This document shows positions 48,476 to 58,314 of a stretch of 64,000 bases of DNA, in pieces. The DNA is from Rhytidiadelphus loreus (taxonomy: Eukaryota; Streptophyta; Bryopsida; Hypnales; Hylocomiaceae), in assembly GCA_947034895.1 (NCBI GenBank), contig OX344764.1:2542001-2606000 (forward strand), given 5' to 3'. How positions within the stretch are numbered: the stretch's first letter is position 1; the number at the start of each line of letters is the position of its first letter. The notes beneath the pieces were generated by a model. The model did no database searches and had not been told where the DNA came from. It saw only the letters and a list, made by a program, of their open reading frames with translations. Made by a program: the position numbers and the translations under genes.

Positions 48476-48745
48476 CGTCGACGGAGAGGCCGTCGAGAGG
48501 ACGGACAGAGCGTCGAGGGCCGTCCAGGGCATCTAAAGGACGGGAAGGCCGTCCAGGGGGCCAAGCCGTCCAGGGCCAAGCTGTCCAGGGGCCAAGCCAT
48601 CCAACGGCCAAGCCATCCAGCTCGTGTCCAGGCTGTCGAGAGGACAAGAAGGCCGTCCAGGGGGCCAGGCCGTCGAGAGGACGGGAAGACTTTCGAGAGA
48701 CGGGAAGGGTGTCGAGAGGGCGGGAAGGGCGTCGAGTGGGCCGTT
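48476..48745 (-). repeat. Internal GACGG/CCGTC array upstream of the kinase-like gene
   Basis: Units like GGACGGGAAGGCCGTCCAGG and GGGCCAAGCCGTCCAGG, period about 18-22 bases, carry the same CCGTC core as the terminal arrays. Frames across it are artefacts of the repeat. Confidence 0.85.
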
Positions 48746-51100
48746 CAAAATAGTGCTGGCCGAGTGTAATTCATTTCTAATCCTTGTTCGAAGAATTTTT
48801 CATTTATGTGGTTTGGCACTCTCGGACTTGTCAAGACATGTGTCCTTCCTCTCAATCGGGCATTAGTCTACGGTGGCGGGTAGTTTAGGAGTGCTAACTT
48901 AATGTTCACATTTGTTTCAATTAGAGGACAAATAAATACCAGGGATGACATTCAAATGCTCAAAACGAGCTTTACTACTCATTTAGAATGGAATTCTATT
49001 TAGTTGCACGTAAATAATGGGAGAAACATAGAAAAAAATCATAGAAGGTCAAATTGAAAACTTCTTAATTTCGGACCTAGAATGTTCTATTTGGATGTTC
49101 ATGTTAACATTTGATTCATTCTAATTGCACCCATTTTCACGAAAGTCATTGGCATTGGGCAATGTTTTTATTCCCAAAATCCCAGAATCTCGCAATCCCT
49201 TAAAATAATTTATATTTTGTAGGGCTCAAATTTGAATTCAAATGAATTTTATCAATTATACGTAGAACAATTTCACCTTTGGGATTATTGTATTTTGATT
49301 CCATCCTTCCCTGCATGTAAGTGCACCTGACAATTTAGTATTTTGTTGAATTTTAAACCCTGCCTACACTAGTATACTCAACTCAAAGTCTCAAATGTAC
49401 AAACATTCAATAACTTCCTAAGCCCGGATCAAATATACAAAATTCAAGACAAAAATCACCCTCTAAATGCTCTAGTTAAAGGTAATAAGATTAAAACCCT
49501 GAAATGGTTATTTATGAAATAAGTGAAAGACCTCCTAAACAACATAAGTCATATGCATATTATTGATTCATATAAAACATTGTTTCTTCTTTCCATTCAT
49601 ACATTACATAAAAAAAACGTAGCCCTATACATCTATACTTAAGAGTGATTTACCTTTTAAAGATATTGTTATGCCGTTTTTTGGTGTCTTCAATATGTTT
49701 TATAAAACTTTGAATTTAAATCATCAATCTATTTTTTTCCAATTCAAACTTCAAAGACTACATTTCAATCGAGTTTTGCACTTGTAATGCCAACTAAAAA
49801 AATGAAGGACATGTTCCGTAGTTTCCAGTCCAACCTAGGTTTTGAAGTAAACCCTATAGGCCTATACCCTAAACCCTAAACCCTAAACCCTCTTCATTGT
49901 TGCAATTTTAAGACTATTTGATGTTCAAGTTTATCTAACTATAGCAAATAAAAGAGGATTGGTGTAAGTCTGTAAGATAAAGGAAAAAAAGGGACGAATG
50001 GATTCTAATGTTCCATGGAGTCTTCCACAGAAAGGGAAACTCTAAAACAGTAACATATGGCATTTGCCTTTTATTTTTTTTCTCAAAATCGAAATGCAAC
50101 ATTGAGTACATGAACTTGACATTTTTGTGGTCTCTATATTTTTTTTATGGCTTCTAAATTATAATGCAACTAGCGGTGAATTACTACAGTTTTTCTTATG
50201 GATTGATTATTAATTGCTTATGTAGTACCATATGTTAGCCACTAAACTGACTAAAGGCCCAACTCCCAAGGCCTCTTTTCCATCCTAAATCTGAAATAAA
50301 TTGCCATTTCTATAGCAAAGAATTAAAAAAAAAATGAATGTGTTTAGGCCTTTAAGGTGCACATCTACTTGTAGTATGTAAGATCTTGTACTAGAGTACT
50401 AGACTAGTGTTCAATTGACCGGAAGAAATTTCACAAACTTTGCCTATGTAGAATTGTAGATTGCAAGATATTTACAATAAACTTCAACCTCTGAACGCCC
50501 AATGGCATCATTTAGTGCCAATTTGATGGCAGTTCAATCACTTCAATGAGATGGAAAGAATTTGGAAGCGTTCATTTCATTTTTTTGGGACCTTCCATCT
50601 TGAGTTACAACTTACAAAGGGTATCCAATTGATTTTGTAGTCTTTCCAATATTTGCCTCCACGTAATTTAGAGTTTAGTAAAAATAAAAATAAAAAATAT
50701 GCTACTTTAGTGTATTTTGGGAAGTTGTTGCTCCTTGCTCTAAATCTGAAATTTCTCCCCAAAATTGATATTTTCTGAGTTTGAGTCTATCTATAAAAAA
50801 GAAGGTCATTTTCTCTAGTTCCTATTTTATGTAAAATCCCCCAACACAAACCTAAATTGAAATTTTATTATTGCGATTTGAACTTCGAATGTGTTTTTAA
50901 ACACTACTACATTGAGTACATTCTAAATATATCATGAAATGGAAATTAAGTTTACACTATGATGGATTCTAATGTCATTGTCCTTGTGATATATACACAT
51001 GGTGAAAATTTGAAAATTTGAAAATTAATTTTCTATTTGATGTGATTTTGTCAAAACTTCGAATAAAAATCAATTTTCAAAAAAATAAAAATAAAAATTC
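48746..51100. other. AT-rich central spacer of the giant transposon
   Basis: No gene seen. It contains three to four CCCTAAA telomere-like units at 49868-49893. Fragments related to the TTAA family occur at about 49180-49320 (AACAATTTCACCTTTGGGATT) and 50385-50480. Confidence 0.55.
49868..49893 (-). repeat. Interstitial telomere-like (TTTAGGG)n motif
   Basis: ACCCTAAACCCTAAACCCTA is a run of three to four plant-type telomere units in the middle of the transposon. It is too short to imply a telomere. Confidence 0.85.
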
Positions 51101-51104
51101 TGAA

Positions 51105-51522
51105 GGGCCGTCTAGGACCTTCGGCAGGCCGTTGAGAGGACGGGCAGGCCGTTCCAAACCATGAACAGGTCGTCAAGGAGACGGGCAGCCCGTCTTTCTG
51201 GACAACCTTTCCGTCCAAGAGACGGGCAAGCCGTTGAGGGGACAGAAAGCCCGTCCCCTCCCAGATCCAAGCCATCGAGGGGACAGAAAGCCCGTCCCCT
51301 CCCAGATCCAAGCCATCGAGGGGACGGGTAGCTCGTCGAGAGGACGGAAAGGCCGTCCGTCGAACTTTCGGGCGGTGGTGTAATGATTTTTCGTACCTCG
51401 AGACAATGCCCCGAACCCGATGACGGCGTTCCAACCCTGTGATGAACCTCTGTGGACGGATCGGCCATCCATTCTAGGGCCGTCCCACGCCATGGACAGT
51501 TTGGATTCTGGGGGGACGGGCT
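51105..51522 (+). repeat. Internal GACGG/CCGTC array upstream of the RING gene
   Basis: Units like GAGGACGGGCAGGCCGTTGA (20 bases) repeat with a longer duplication (GGGGACAGAAAGCCCGTCCC followed by CTCCCAGATCCAAGCCATCG, present twice). It resembles the array at 48476-48745. It ends shortly before the promoter at 51569. Confidence 0.85.
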
Positions 51523-51568
51523 AATTAGGTGTTAATTATCCTTCCTAATCGGGTTGGTAATTGGGGGG

Positions 51569-51576
51569 TATAAGTG
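51569..51576 (+). promoter_or_regulatory. TATA-like box of the RING gene
   Basis: TATAAGTG lies about 50 bases past the array and about 210 bases before the ATG. A T-rich leader and an acceptor-like TTGTGCAG (about 51771) suggest a leader intron, as for the transposase gene. Confidence 0.5.
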
Positions 51577-51781
51577 AAGTTTTTTTTACAATTGACCTTG
51601 CTTCCTCTTTTGAGTTGCATTGTCCTAGCTTGAGAAAGCTTTGCATTGCAATTTGAGGGGAAGTGTTATACATTTGGCATTGTTTTGCCACATTTCAGTT
51701 GCCTTCACGCAACAGAAGGCAAAGCAAATTGTCATTGTATTTGCATACAGTATCGTGTGTGTCATTGTGCAGGTATCAAGA

Positions 51782-53951
51782 ATGGACGCAGAGGATGTAG
51801 CAGGAATTTCAGGACCTAGAGGTGAACCCCCAAGTAGAAAGAAGAGAGGAAATAGAGCAACTTTGGATTGGGGCACACTTAATGCCCTGGCGATTATGGC
51901 AAACCCTAGGTGGATGGAGGCAGATTCACCATGGACAAGAGCGACATGTCGGAGGTATGTAGATTGGGCCCACATCAACCGCCATTGGCCACACGACTGG
52001 TACGAGGTGCACCTGAAATCTGGCGTGGTAAATATTGACCAATGTCAACATCCGCACTTCAAGAAGAGGCTGATTGAAGTGTCATTGGCACTTTGGGGTT
52101 CAAGAACCAAGAAAGACGGGACACTTTCATTGTGCCAAATGGCATATGCGGAGGTTTTTCTTGGCAAGGATGTGGATTGGAGAACTTTTTTGGGCAGACA
52201 GTGGAATGGTGCATTACCAAATAAAAGTTGCCACATTGCACCAAATTCTGCCGTGCCATTGGACAATGTACCAAATCCTGTTGTGCCATTGGCTGATGTC
52301 CAAAATGTGCAAATGAACGTGGTTCTACAAGCGGAGCGGCCAGGGACGGAGTTGATGGAGGTAGAAGTTGGTCAGGGTAGCGGTCCAGATGTTAACCAAC
52401 AAGATGTGATTGGTAGAGTGCAAGCTGACGGTGAAGAAGTAATTCGCTTGCGCCAATTAGTCTAAACACTACAAGCAGAAAAAGAAGAAGCACTACAACA
52501 GCATACTGCAGAGTTGGAAGTTCAGAGTGCAAGGATGCGGGCCCTTATAGATGAAAATGTGCGCCTCATCACACGTGAAGTCGAGCTCGTAGAGCGTGAT
52601 AGGCGGTTCAGCACAGACTAAGTTCCACCACTCGATGTTATAGTGGAACGTGCTACATACGGTGCAAACGAAGGCAGACCAGGCCCGAGCAATACATCTG
52701 AGTTTGTGGTGCGATCACGGGCCATTTTTCCAAGTGCAAAAAATGCCACGTTGGATATTATGCGTGCACGTGCTGAGCGAGCTGAAGCAGAGGTTGGAAG
52801 TACTCGCACAAGCATGGAAGAATTAACAAACGCCATGTGCGCTTTGGAACTTCATGCCAACAACACTGAGGCAAATGTGGCGGTGTTGACTACAGCTGGA
52901 ACAGACATGGAGCAGACCATGACCGCAATGAGTGCTCAAAATAAGCGGTTGGTCCAAAATCCTGAGAAGGAGCAGATGCTGCTTCAAATGTGCAACATGA
53001 AGTTGACATGCAGCTTAGCGCTAAACGAGGCTGAGCAAATGCAACGTGAAGTGAGGAGAGTGGCTGCAAAATTCAATGATGGCGGTCAACATTATTTTGG
53101 CTTGACCTCGTGGCCTCGGGTGGAAGAAATGTTCACCAATGATTTGCCAATGAAAATCGAGAATTCAAGCATTGATTGGAATGCCCGTCCAGACTTGGAA
53201 TTCCAATATAATATCAAGTGCCAACAATACGGGCCAGCCAACTGCAAAGGCATTAGGCCACTAGTGTGGCCTTTCGTTCCAGATTTTGTACAAGATGGAA
53301 CAACATGTATAATGTGTCAAGAATCGTTTGGCCCCGAGGGTGGATGGAATCTTGTTACATGTGGCCATCTATACCACCCCGTGTGTCTCATTCCATACAT
53401 GGTCACTAGAAAAAGATGTGCGCAATGCAGGGCTGCATTTCATGCACGACTGTACAAAATGTTTGGCCTTCAAGACCACATGCCTGCACATTACGAGCAC
53501 AATGAAGAAAATTTACCGGGCCTCAGTAATAGAGTACATTGGGGGTCCGACATGACATGGCTTTGGAAGTGGGGCCACGACAACCGACACCTCCCCGCAA
53601 GAACGGTCGCTGACATACATTGGCAGAGTGACGCCTAAGTGTCAGAGGTGATCAGGAAGGTGTTTAGAGATAGTGACCAGGGCGTTGACTATATTTTGGT
53701 CAGATTGTGGTGGACATTGGGACCAAGACTGCTCCATTTTTGTGCGTGCACCACATCCATAGCGCATCATGTTTAACCCTCAAGGCATGCCAGTCGGATT
53801 TGAGGGTGAATTGAGCTTTGAGGAACAAATGACGTACATTGAAGACAATACCTTCCATGAGCCAGCGCTCATGAGTGCCATTTTTTCCCACTTACATAAT
53901 AGATACAATATAGACGCATTTCAGCTTCTGACGACTTTGCAATCGCGATGA
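51782..53951 (+). pseudogene. Coiled-coil RING-finger gene carried by the transposon
   Basis: ATG 51782 starts MDAEDVAGISGPRGEPPSRK. The N-terminal ~130 residues hold a Trp-rich domain (DWGTLNALAIMANPRWMEAD, RRYVDWAHINRHWPHDWYEV) that may bind DNA or protein. Then come a Pro/Val/Asn linker and a long coiled coil (LQAEKEEALQQHTAELEVQS; MRARAERAEAEVGSTRTSME). A C3H2C3 RING follows: CIMC, x14, CGHLYHPVC, x10, CAQC. A Trp-rich tail comes last. RINGs of this type usually act as E3 ubiquitin ligases; that role is inferred. In-frame TAA codons at 52463, 52619 and 53636 (each one C-to-T from CAA) and a frameshift near 53760 disable it. The start was chosen as the first ATG after the acceptor-like site; the frame is open upstream but without promoter-like order. 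Confidence 0.8.
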
Positions 53952-56170
53952 GAATTGTAGCAATTTTTGAGAAGCAGCATAGCACGAGGCGTTGTAATCG
54001 AAGAAGTAGAATAGATAGTTTTGGACTAGATTGTGTATAACTAGATAGATGTATAGAATTAAATACCGGAAGTTGTACAAAGCGAACATATGTAATTATG
54101 TAAAGCCTTTACTAGTTTACCATGTACTTCAGCGGATTTATAAAATATGTACATTTATCGTTTTCTTTCCACCTGGTGTATTGTTGCTTTGCCTTTGTCT
54201 ATTTTTGTAATCTATTGGACCTTTTTGTAATAGTATAGAAGAAACTTATATGCTTAGATGGTAGGTAAAAGAGTGTTCTATTTTATTTTTGGTGAAGCCC
54301 TAAAGTCCGAAGTCCATTTTTTGGCCCAAACCACCCTAAACCACCACTTTTGCTATGTTCACCTATGAAATAAATTTTCCAATTTTTTTTTTAATCAAAC
54401 CAAAGGATCTTGTTCTACACTTGTCTTAGATGACGTGATAACAAATTTGTGATGTTTGACCGCATGGATTGAAAGTTATTAGCATTCGAAGTGAAAGAAG
54501 CAAATTTATTTCAAGAAGTTGCTAGGATTGCCCGCTCCACAAAAGAATCCATAACTTTTCCATTCCTAATCCAAATGGGATGAATGAAAGCCTCCCATTT
54601 AAAAGAAAATATAATCCAATTGGAAAAAAATTGAAAAATTTGTATTTCATTTTTTTGTGGATTTTTTTGTCTACCCGGAGTCCTGGGCCGCCCGGTGTCC
54701 CGATTTCTCCTGTTTGAGGTTATTGTGGCATACCCTTTGCTCCTAGGCACCGATTGGAATAGAAATTGTATTATGAATAAACTCATAAGTTTATCTATCA
54801 TTCTATTTTATCATTCTTATTAAAAAGTTTTCAAAAGTTTCAATAAAAAATGAGATCATGGGAACCTATTGAAAATCCATTTTGTCCCTTGTAGCAAGGA
54901 CAATGAGAGTATGTTACTTTAGGGGCTAAGAAATAAAAACAATGGAGATTCTTTACCAAAGCAAGAAATAATTAACAAATTATTTTATTGCTTCATATTT
55001 GATGAAATCTCCTTTAAGTCTTTAGAATTAAACCAAAAAATAATTCAAGTTTTGTAACTTTTGTTCTATTAGTTTTAATCTTTTTTTAGTTGGACTATTG
55101 ATTGACTACTCCCTCATATTTATTTTTAAATCCAAAGTTTACAAATTAAAGTATTGAACATTTTTCATTTTTTCTCAAATGGCATTACGGAAATCAAATG
55201 ATCAAAGTCTAATATCTTGCAATTGCTAACTTGATAAGGTCACGCTACATGAAATTTATTGTAAAATCAATTGAAATAAATGACTTTATGAATGGCAATC
55301 CTATACTTAAAAGTCTTAAATTGAATAGATTCTAATTTTTTCTTTTCATTTCATTTCAAGATGAATGCAGTGAAATGACGACTTCGAGTATTTTTTGGCA
55401 ATTATTAGCATAGGGCCTACATGGATTAATATTTTTGAATTTCTTGCCATATAGTCAGTGTAAAATCAATTTAGCAATTTCTCTAATTAGAAATTCAATA
55501 ACAAAGTTTAATCCCTAGAATCCTAGATGCCCAAGGCATGTTTTGAGCTTCTACGAATTTGCTCTAAATTGAACAAAATGTCAACATTTTGATTAGGTGA
55601 CTAGGTGTATTAATTAAAAAAAAATTGTAACCATATAAATTCAAACAAGACATGTTACAAATCTCATAGGTTGCTAAAACACAACAATATCACTTATAGA
55701 GTAAAAGATTATAATGTTTGAACATGAGTGTGTTAAAACTACAAAAATGATGTGAAGTCTTCCAATTTTCTTTTCAGTTTTCACAAGTCAAATTTAAAAA
55801 GTTTTTGACTAAAAAAATATGAGGTTAAAGTGCCTAATATGTATAACCCCAATCAATTTATGGCTTTTAAAAATATATTCTATATTTTTTTTTAAATTTT
55901 AAATGGCTTTTGAATGTGATTTTTTCTCCAAGATCTAGTGTTTTCGAGTCACATTTCCAAAAGCTCTCAATGCTACAAGAAGTCAAGATTGCAATGGGCA
56001 CCCTTGCACAAAGTCTTGAAACGAAAAATCACTATCATTTATTTTTAAGAATAGACTATTGATGCTATAAGTAGACTTCAAAAAGAACTTCCTAAAAATA
56101 GCAACTTCGATACTACTAAAAATAGCAACTTGTTTAGGTTTTATTTAACTTCAAAGTTTTGCCAACACTA
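53952..56170. other. AT-rich spacer with a TTAA-family element
   Basis: About 54298-54927 has ends CCCTAAAGTCCGAAGTCC and a right-end ACTTTAGGGGCTAAG, with internal family blocks, but the flanking TTAA sites are eroded. The remainder shows no gene. Confidence 0.5.
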
Positions 56171-56214
56171 GATTTGAGTGCCTCGGGCATTTAGGCAAAA
56201 AATCCAATCCCATC

Positions 56215-56700
56215 CATCCAGATGCCTGTCTATTTTTCCGTCCACAGAACCGTCCAGTTACCCGTCCACACAACCGTCCAGTTACTCGTCCAGATGCCCG
56301 TCCACCCGCCCGTCCACATGCCCGTCCACAGAATTGTCCAGTTACTCGTCCAGATGCCCGTCCACACAATCGTCCAGTTACCCGTCCACCCGCCCGTCCA
56401 CATGCCCATCCAGTTTTCTGTCCACATACTCGTCCTGTTTTCCGTCCACATACCCGTCCATCCCGCCCATCCACATGCTCGTCCAGATTCCTGGCCATCA
56501 GGCCCGTCTAGATACCCGTCCATCACGCCCGTGCCGTGTCCGTCGACGGAAGCTCGCCCATCCAGCGCGCCCGTCAATGAAGAACGTCCATCCATTTCCG
56601 TAGTTTTCATCCTCTGTCAACGGTTCTCGTTCAAATTTCATCCTGACGAACGCCGGGGTTGAATCTTGACGTCCGTCCGAACATCCTAATGGACGGACAG
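56215..56700 (+). repeat. Right subterminal array, 12-bp CCGTCCANNNNC tandem
   Basis: From 56238, CCGTCCACAGAA, CCGTCCAGTTAC, CCGTCCACACAA, CCGTCCAGTTAC, TCGTCCAGATGC and so on repeat with an exact 12-base period for about 19 units. More loosely spaced CCGTC/GACGG motifs follow up to the transposon end. Because 12 is a multiple of three, all frames look open; these are not genes. Confidence 0.9.
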
Positions 56701-56721
56701 GACGTGACGAAGACAACCCTG

Positions 56722-56729
56722 CGGTGATC
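56722..56729. other. Right target-site duplication CGGTGATC
   Basis: Identical to 41509-41516. It directly follows the CCCTG end. Confidence 0.95.
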
Positions 56730-56808
56730 TACAATTTTATGAAAGGGCTTTCAAATAGCCTTCACCTATATGACCATTCTTTGTAGCAGTTATGAAATTC
56801 GCTTGTGA

Positions 56809-57568
56809 AATAATTACATTACTAAATCCCGAAACCTTTGCCGCCTCCCCCAGACATCTCCGCCTCTGCCGCCTCCGCCGACGCTTCCTTCGATTGACAC
56901 CTTTGCCGACATAGATGTTGATTTGTTTAGAGCCCAGTGTAGAGATCTTCCATGGGAATTGAAGAGCATTATACTGAGGTTGTATTATGAAGACTATCTT
57001 AGAATTCCCTTGGAATTCTGGCTGGATTTTGAAAAGGAGCAGGGCCTTGATGATCTAAGGAGCGAAATAAAACCTGGTCTCCTCAACATTATCCAAAGAT
57101 GGCCTGCTAAGGTTAGTATGCCATTCATCAAGCCCCACTACAAGAAATGGAGGGCAGTTCACTACGGTAGAAAACCGAAGATGAGATTGCGTAGGAGCCA
57201 CCACATTTCACTATAAGAAACCCATGTTTTTTGTGACGAGCCCTGATTTTTTCTGACACATTTTTTTTGATGTCTAAGTTGACATTTAGCTGTTTTTAAG
57301 TTTTTCATGACATCCAAATGATCTAATGAACATCATTAAAAACATAAAAACAGCTAAATGTCAACTTAGACATCAAAAAAAATGCGTTAGAAAAAATCAG
57401 GGCTCGTCACAAAAAACATGGGTTTCTTATAGTGTTTTGAAACCATCGTATGTGGAAGGAATCTTATGCGCAAGGCATCGACTTCTCGGACGAAAACACC
57501 TATCGGCAAGACCTAGAAGGGCCACTCCAAAGCTTTTGATGATCCTGCGCTTCAAAGTGCAACTTCAG
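56809..57568 (+). CDS. Unrecognised exon split by a MITE
   Basis: One frame is open from 56809 to the MITE at 57209 and resumes in the same frame after it, to a donor-like CAG|GTAGCA at 57568, if the MITE and one TTT are ignored. The product begins in a Pro-rich stretch, then IDTFADIDVDLFRAQCRDL, PWELKSIILRLYYEDYLRIP and EFWLDFEKEQGLDD. After the insertion come SYVEGILCARHRLLGRKHL and further basic residues. There is no ATG in frame before the acidic part, so an upstream exon joined at an acceptor (CCCCCAG, about 56850) is likely. The family is unknown to me. It lies 90 bases past the giant transposon's right end, so its upstream exon may be on the other side of that insertion or lost. Confidence 0.5.
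57209..57434. mobile_element. 226-bp CACTA-type MITE inside the open frame
   Basis: CACTATAAGAAACCCATG at 57209 mirrors CATGGGTTTCTTATAGTG ending at 57434. The inverted repeat extends about 90 bases per arm with few mismatches, so the RNA would form a near-complete hairpin. TTT lies on both sides (57206-57208 and 57435-57437). The end resembles the CACTACAAGAAA consensus of CACTA elements, which also duplicate 3 bases. Confidence 0.9.
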
Positions 57569-58252
57569 GTAGCATGCCCTCCCATTGATCGCGGCGCCTG
57601 GTAATGATTGGAAATTTGGTGATAATCTAATGAATGATTCGGAAACCACGGGATCCGAACTAGCTAGCTATACTATACTAGCGGTGCTACTTACATTATA
57701 GGCCTAAATGGAAAATTTTAAGTTATACGGTGATTCTCATCAGAGTGACAGACCTCACGGCAACTCATCAGTCAAGTGTTCTTGATGATGATTTTGTCCG
57801 TCCGGTCCAGTACTCCGGTCCGGTCGAATCCCTGCCTATCTTTTGCAAAAAATCCCAACATCTGAGCCTGCCAATGCAAATTTCATGTCCACCCCAGGGA
57901 GTACGTGGCGGTAAACCCACAACAGGGAATCAAAAGAATGATGGATTATTGCTTGCCATTGGAGCGGAGCAGAACAGTAACCTAGCTCAAATTCCCAAGC
58001 GAATCGTCGGCCAAGATTCAGCACTAGGACAGAAAGACAAAGGTAACTTTTTAGCTGGACTGTAGTACCTTGCCGCGTCTTTTGCACAGGGCTTCAGTTG
58101 CTTGGGCAAAGTGACAATGCGGCAGTATCTTCTGTTGACTATGTTGCCAGTTCAGTTTTATCTTAACTTATTATGATGTTTATTTAATTCAAACTGAAAC
58201 AACTCTACTTCAATTGAAGGTTTCTGAATATTGACGGTGTTTGTGACCTGCA
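57569..58252 (+). other. Possible further exon(s) of the split gene
   Basis: A frame open through 57730-58065 encodes residues such as SSVLDDDFVRPVQYSGPVES and SLPMQISCPPQGVRGGK, with an acceptor-like TTCTCATCAG at about 57741. I could not make its phase agree with the donor at 57568, so the exon structure is unresolved. Confidence 0.3.
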
Positions 58253-58253
58253 G

Positions 58254-58314
58254 GTGTACGCCAACTTCTTTGCCCTTGTGATACTGCTCTCGGGGGGTGG
58301 TTTGGCAGGATATG
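58254..58314 (+). CDS. Possible 61-base exon encoding a hydrophobic segment
   Basis: Acceptor GACCTGCAG and donor TATG|GTGAGC bracket a frame reading VYANFFALVILLSGGGLAGY, which looks like a glycine-containing membrane helix. Neighbouring exons were not identified. It is too short for family assignment. Confidence 0.35.

Larger units (their letters stand above)
41517..56721. mobile_element. 15.2-kb hAT-type transposon with kinase-like and RING-finger cargo
   Basis: The ends are CAGGGTTGTCT (41517-41527) and its reverse complement (56711-56721), flanked by the identical octamer CGGTGATC (41509-41516 and 56722-56729). An 8-bp duplication and CAGGG ends are the hAT signature, and a hAT transposase relic lies inside. 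Contents in order: CCGTC array; transposase pseudogene (+, 42220-45242); kinase-like pseudogene (-, 48261-46581); GACGG array; AT-rich spacer with telomere-like motifs; GACGG array; RING-finger pseudogene (+, 51782-53951); spacer; 12-bp CCGTCC array. The matching duplication shows that the whole block moved as one unit. All three genes are now decayed. Secondary TTAA-type repeats have inserted since. Confidence 0.93.

Noticed and set aside
49868..49893. Telomere or chromosome end
   Set aside because: Only three to four CCCTAAA units inside a transposon; far too short.
51051..51493. Minus-strand frames of 106-127 codons
   Set aside because: They are generated by the GACGG/CCGTC array and its internal duplication.
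56151..56716. Several 100-145-codon frames, Pro/Ser/Thr- or Gly/Trp-rich
   Set aside because: The 12-base repeat keeps every frame open; no start context or domain supports translation.
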